Below are positions 35,867-35,982 of a stretch of 35,982 nt of DNA, piece by piece. How positions within the stretch are numbered: position 1 is the stretch's first letter; the number at the start of each line of letters is the position of its first letter. The position numbers were made by a program, and so were the translations under genes. The notes beneath the pieces are model-generated. The model was given only the letters and a program-made list of their open reading frames with translations. It had not been told where the DNA came from and did not search any database. Origin of the DNA: a bacterium (lineage in GTDB: Bacteria > Patescibacteriota > Minisyncoccia > Phycocordibacterales > UBA9973); the NCBI GenBank assembly GCA_021813175.1, contig JAKALJ010000002.1, positions 1 through 35,982 on the forward strand, written 5' to 3'.

Positions 35867-35982
35867 TTATTGGTTATCGTATTTTTCAATCTCTTTATTC
35901 ATAATCTCCAGTTTTACTCCGGCCTCTTTTAGAATTTCCTTACTCCGCTTGCTCGCATGGTAATCTTTTTCGCTTACCACCC
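35867..35982 (-). CDS. C-terminus of a possible dCMP deaminase, 5' end outside window
   Basis: The last 37 residues of a gene entering from the right: VVSEKDYHASKRSKEILKEA followed by GVKLEIMNKEIEKYDNQ and TAA. The segment DYHASKRSKEILKEAGVKLE looks like the C-terminal helix and strand of deoxycytidylate deaminases, and such an enzyme would make dUMP for the nearby ThyA. The zinc-binding motifs lie outside the window, so the call is tentative. Confidence 0.4.
   Translation of the reverse strand, partial: VVSEKDYHASKRSKEILKEAGVKLEIMNKEIEKYDNQ

Noticed and set aside
1..35982. CRISPR array, prophage, or toxin-antitoxin pair
   Set aside because: No regularly spaced direct repeats, cas genes, phage structural genes or paired small toxin genes were found.

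Overview
The window looks like a chromosomal segment of a Candidate Phyla Radiation (Patescibacteria) bacterium, most probably of the Parcubacteria type. The evidence is: reduced ribosomal protein genes; no rpmD (uL30) between rpsE and rplO; shortened uL15 and uL24; an archaeal-type UMP kinase; a soluble VirB4/HerA-type ATPase; type IV pilin; very compact gene spacing; and TGA read as stop (for example at the end of smpB). The assignment is inference from gene content, not from a 16S sequence.

Layout. (1) 1-1282, minus: an envelope redox operon of VKOR, a DoxX-like membrane protein and a membrane-anchored cupredoxin cut by the window edge. (2) 1335-3352, minus: tRNA-Ile(UAU) behind ftsH. (3) 3414-4519, plus: smpB, a foldback element and the tmRNA gene ssrA with its terminator, i.e. 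the whole trans-translation pair. (4) 4634-7269, plus: infC-rpmI-rplT, then yvcK and a HAD hydrolase. (5) 7266-10387, minus: a SLOG-family protein, a second foldback element, a beta-CASP metallo-beta-lactamase RNase, a promoter-to-terminator small RNA gene (about 9547-9704), and ndk with a family-atypical insertion. (6) 10625-15630, minus: VirB4-like ATPase, map, pyrH, adk; a CMP-kinase-like gene on plus at 15695. (7) 16275-32406, minus: the str-S10-spc superoperon from rpsL down to secY. It contains a 103-aa orphan between fusA and tuf, a promoter and REP-like element between rplB and rpsS, and a pilin module wedged between rplE and rpsN. (8) 32499-33750, minus: Pcm-like methyltransferase and an M50 protease. 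(9) 33834-35982: rpmB, then a thymidylate module (thyA, folA, MazG-like, and the tail of a possible dCMP deaminase).

How it works together. The bulk is translation machinery plus ribosome rescue (SmpB, tmRNA), proteolysis (FtsH, Map, M50) and nucleotide kinases (Ndk, Adk, PyrH, Cmk-like, thymidylate genes). VKOR, the cupredoxin and a cysteine-containing pilin suggest oxidative folding at the cell surface.

Regulatory style. Many monocistronic or first genes have a -10 hexamer ending 6-10 nt before the start codon (exactly 6 at ftsH, smpB, the SLOG gene, the 126-aa gene and the 103-aa gene), so their mRNAs should be leaderless or nearly so. Shine-Dalgarno motifs are scarce inside the ribosomal operon. 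Structured leaders are confined to infC, rpsL, rpsS, rpsN and possibly tuf.

Least explained parts: the two foldback elements with a shared core but unrelated perfect arms, the three-copy REP-like 44-mer, the 9.6-kb small RNA, and the unusually long, non-LAA tmRNA tag.
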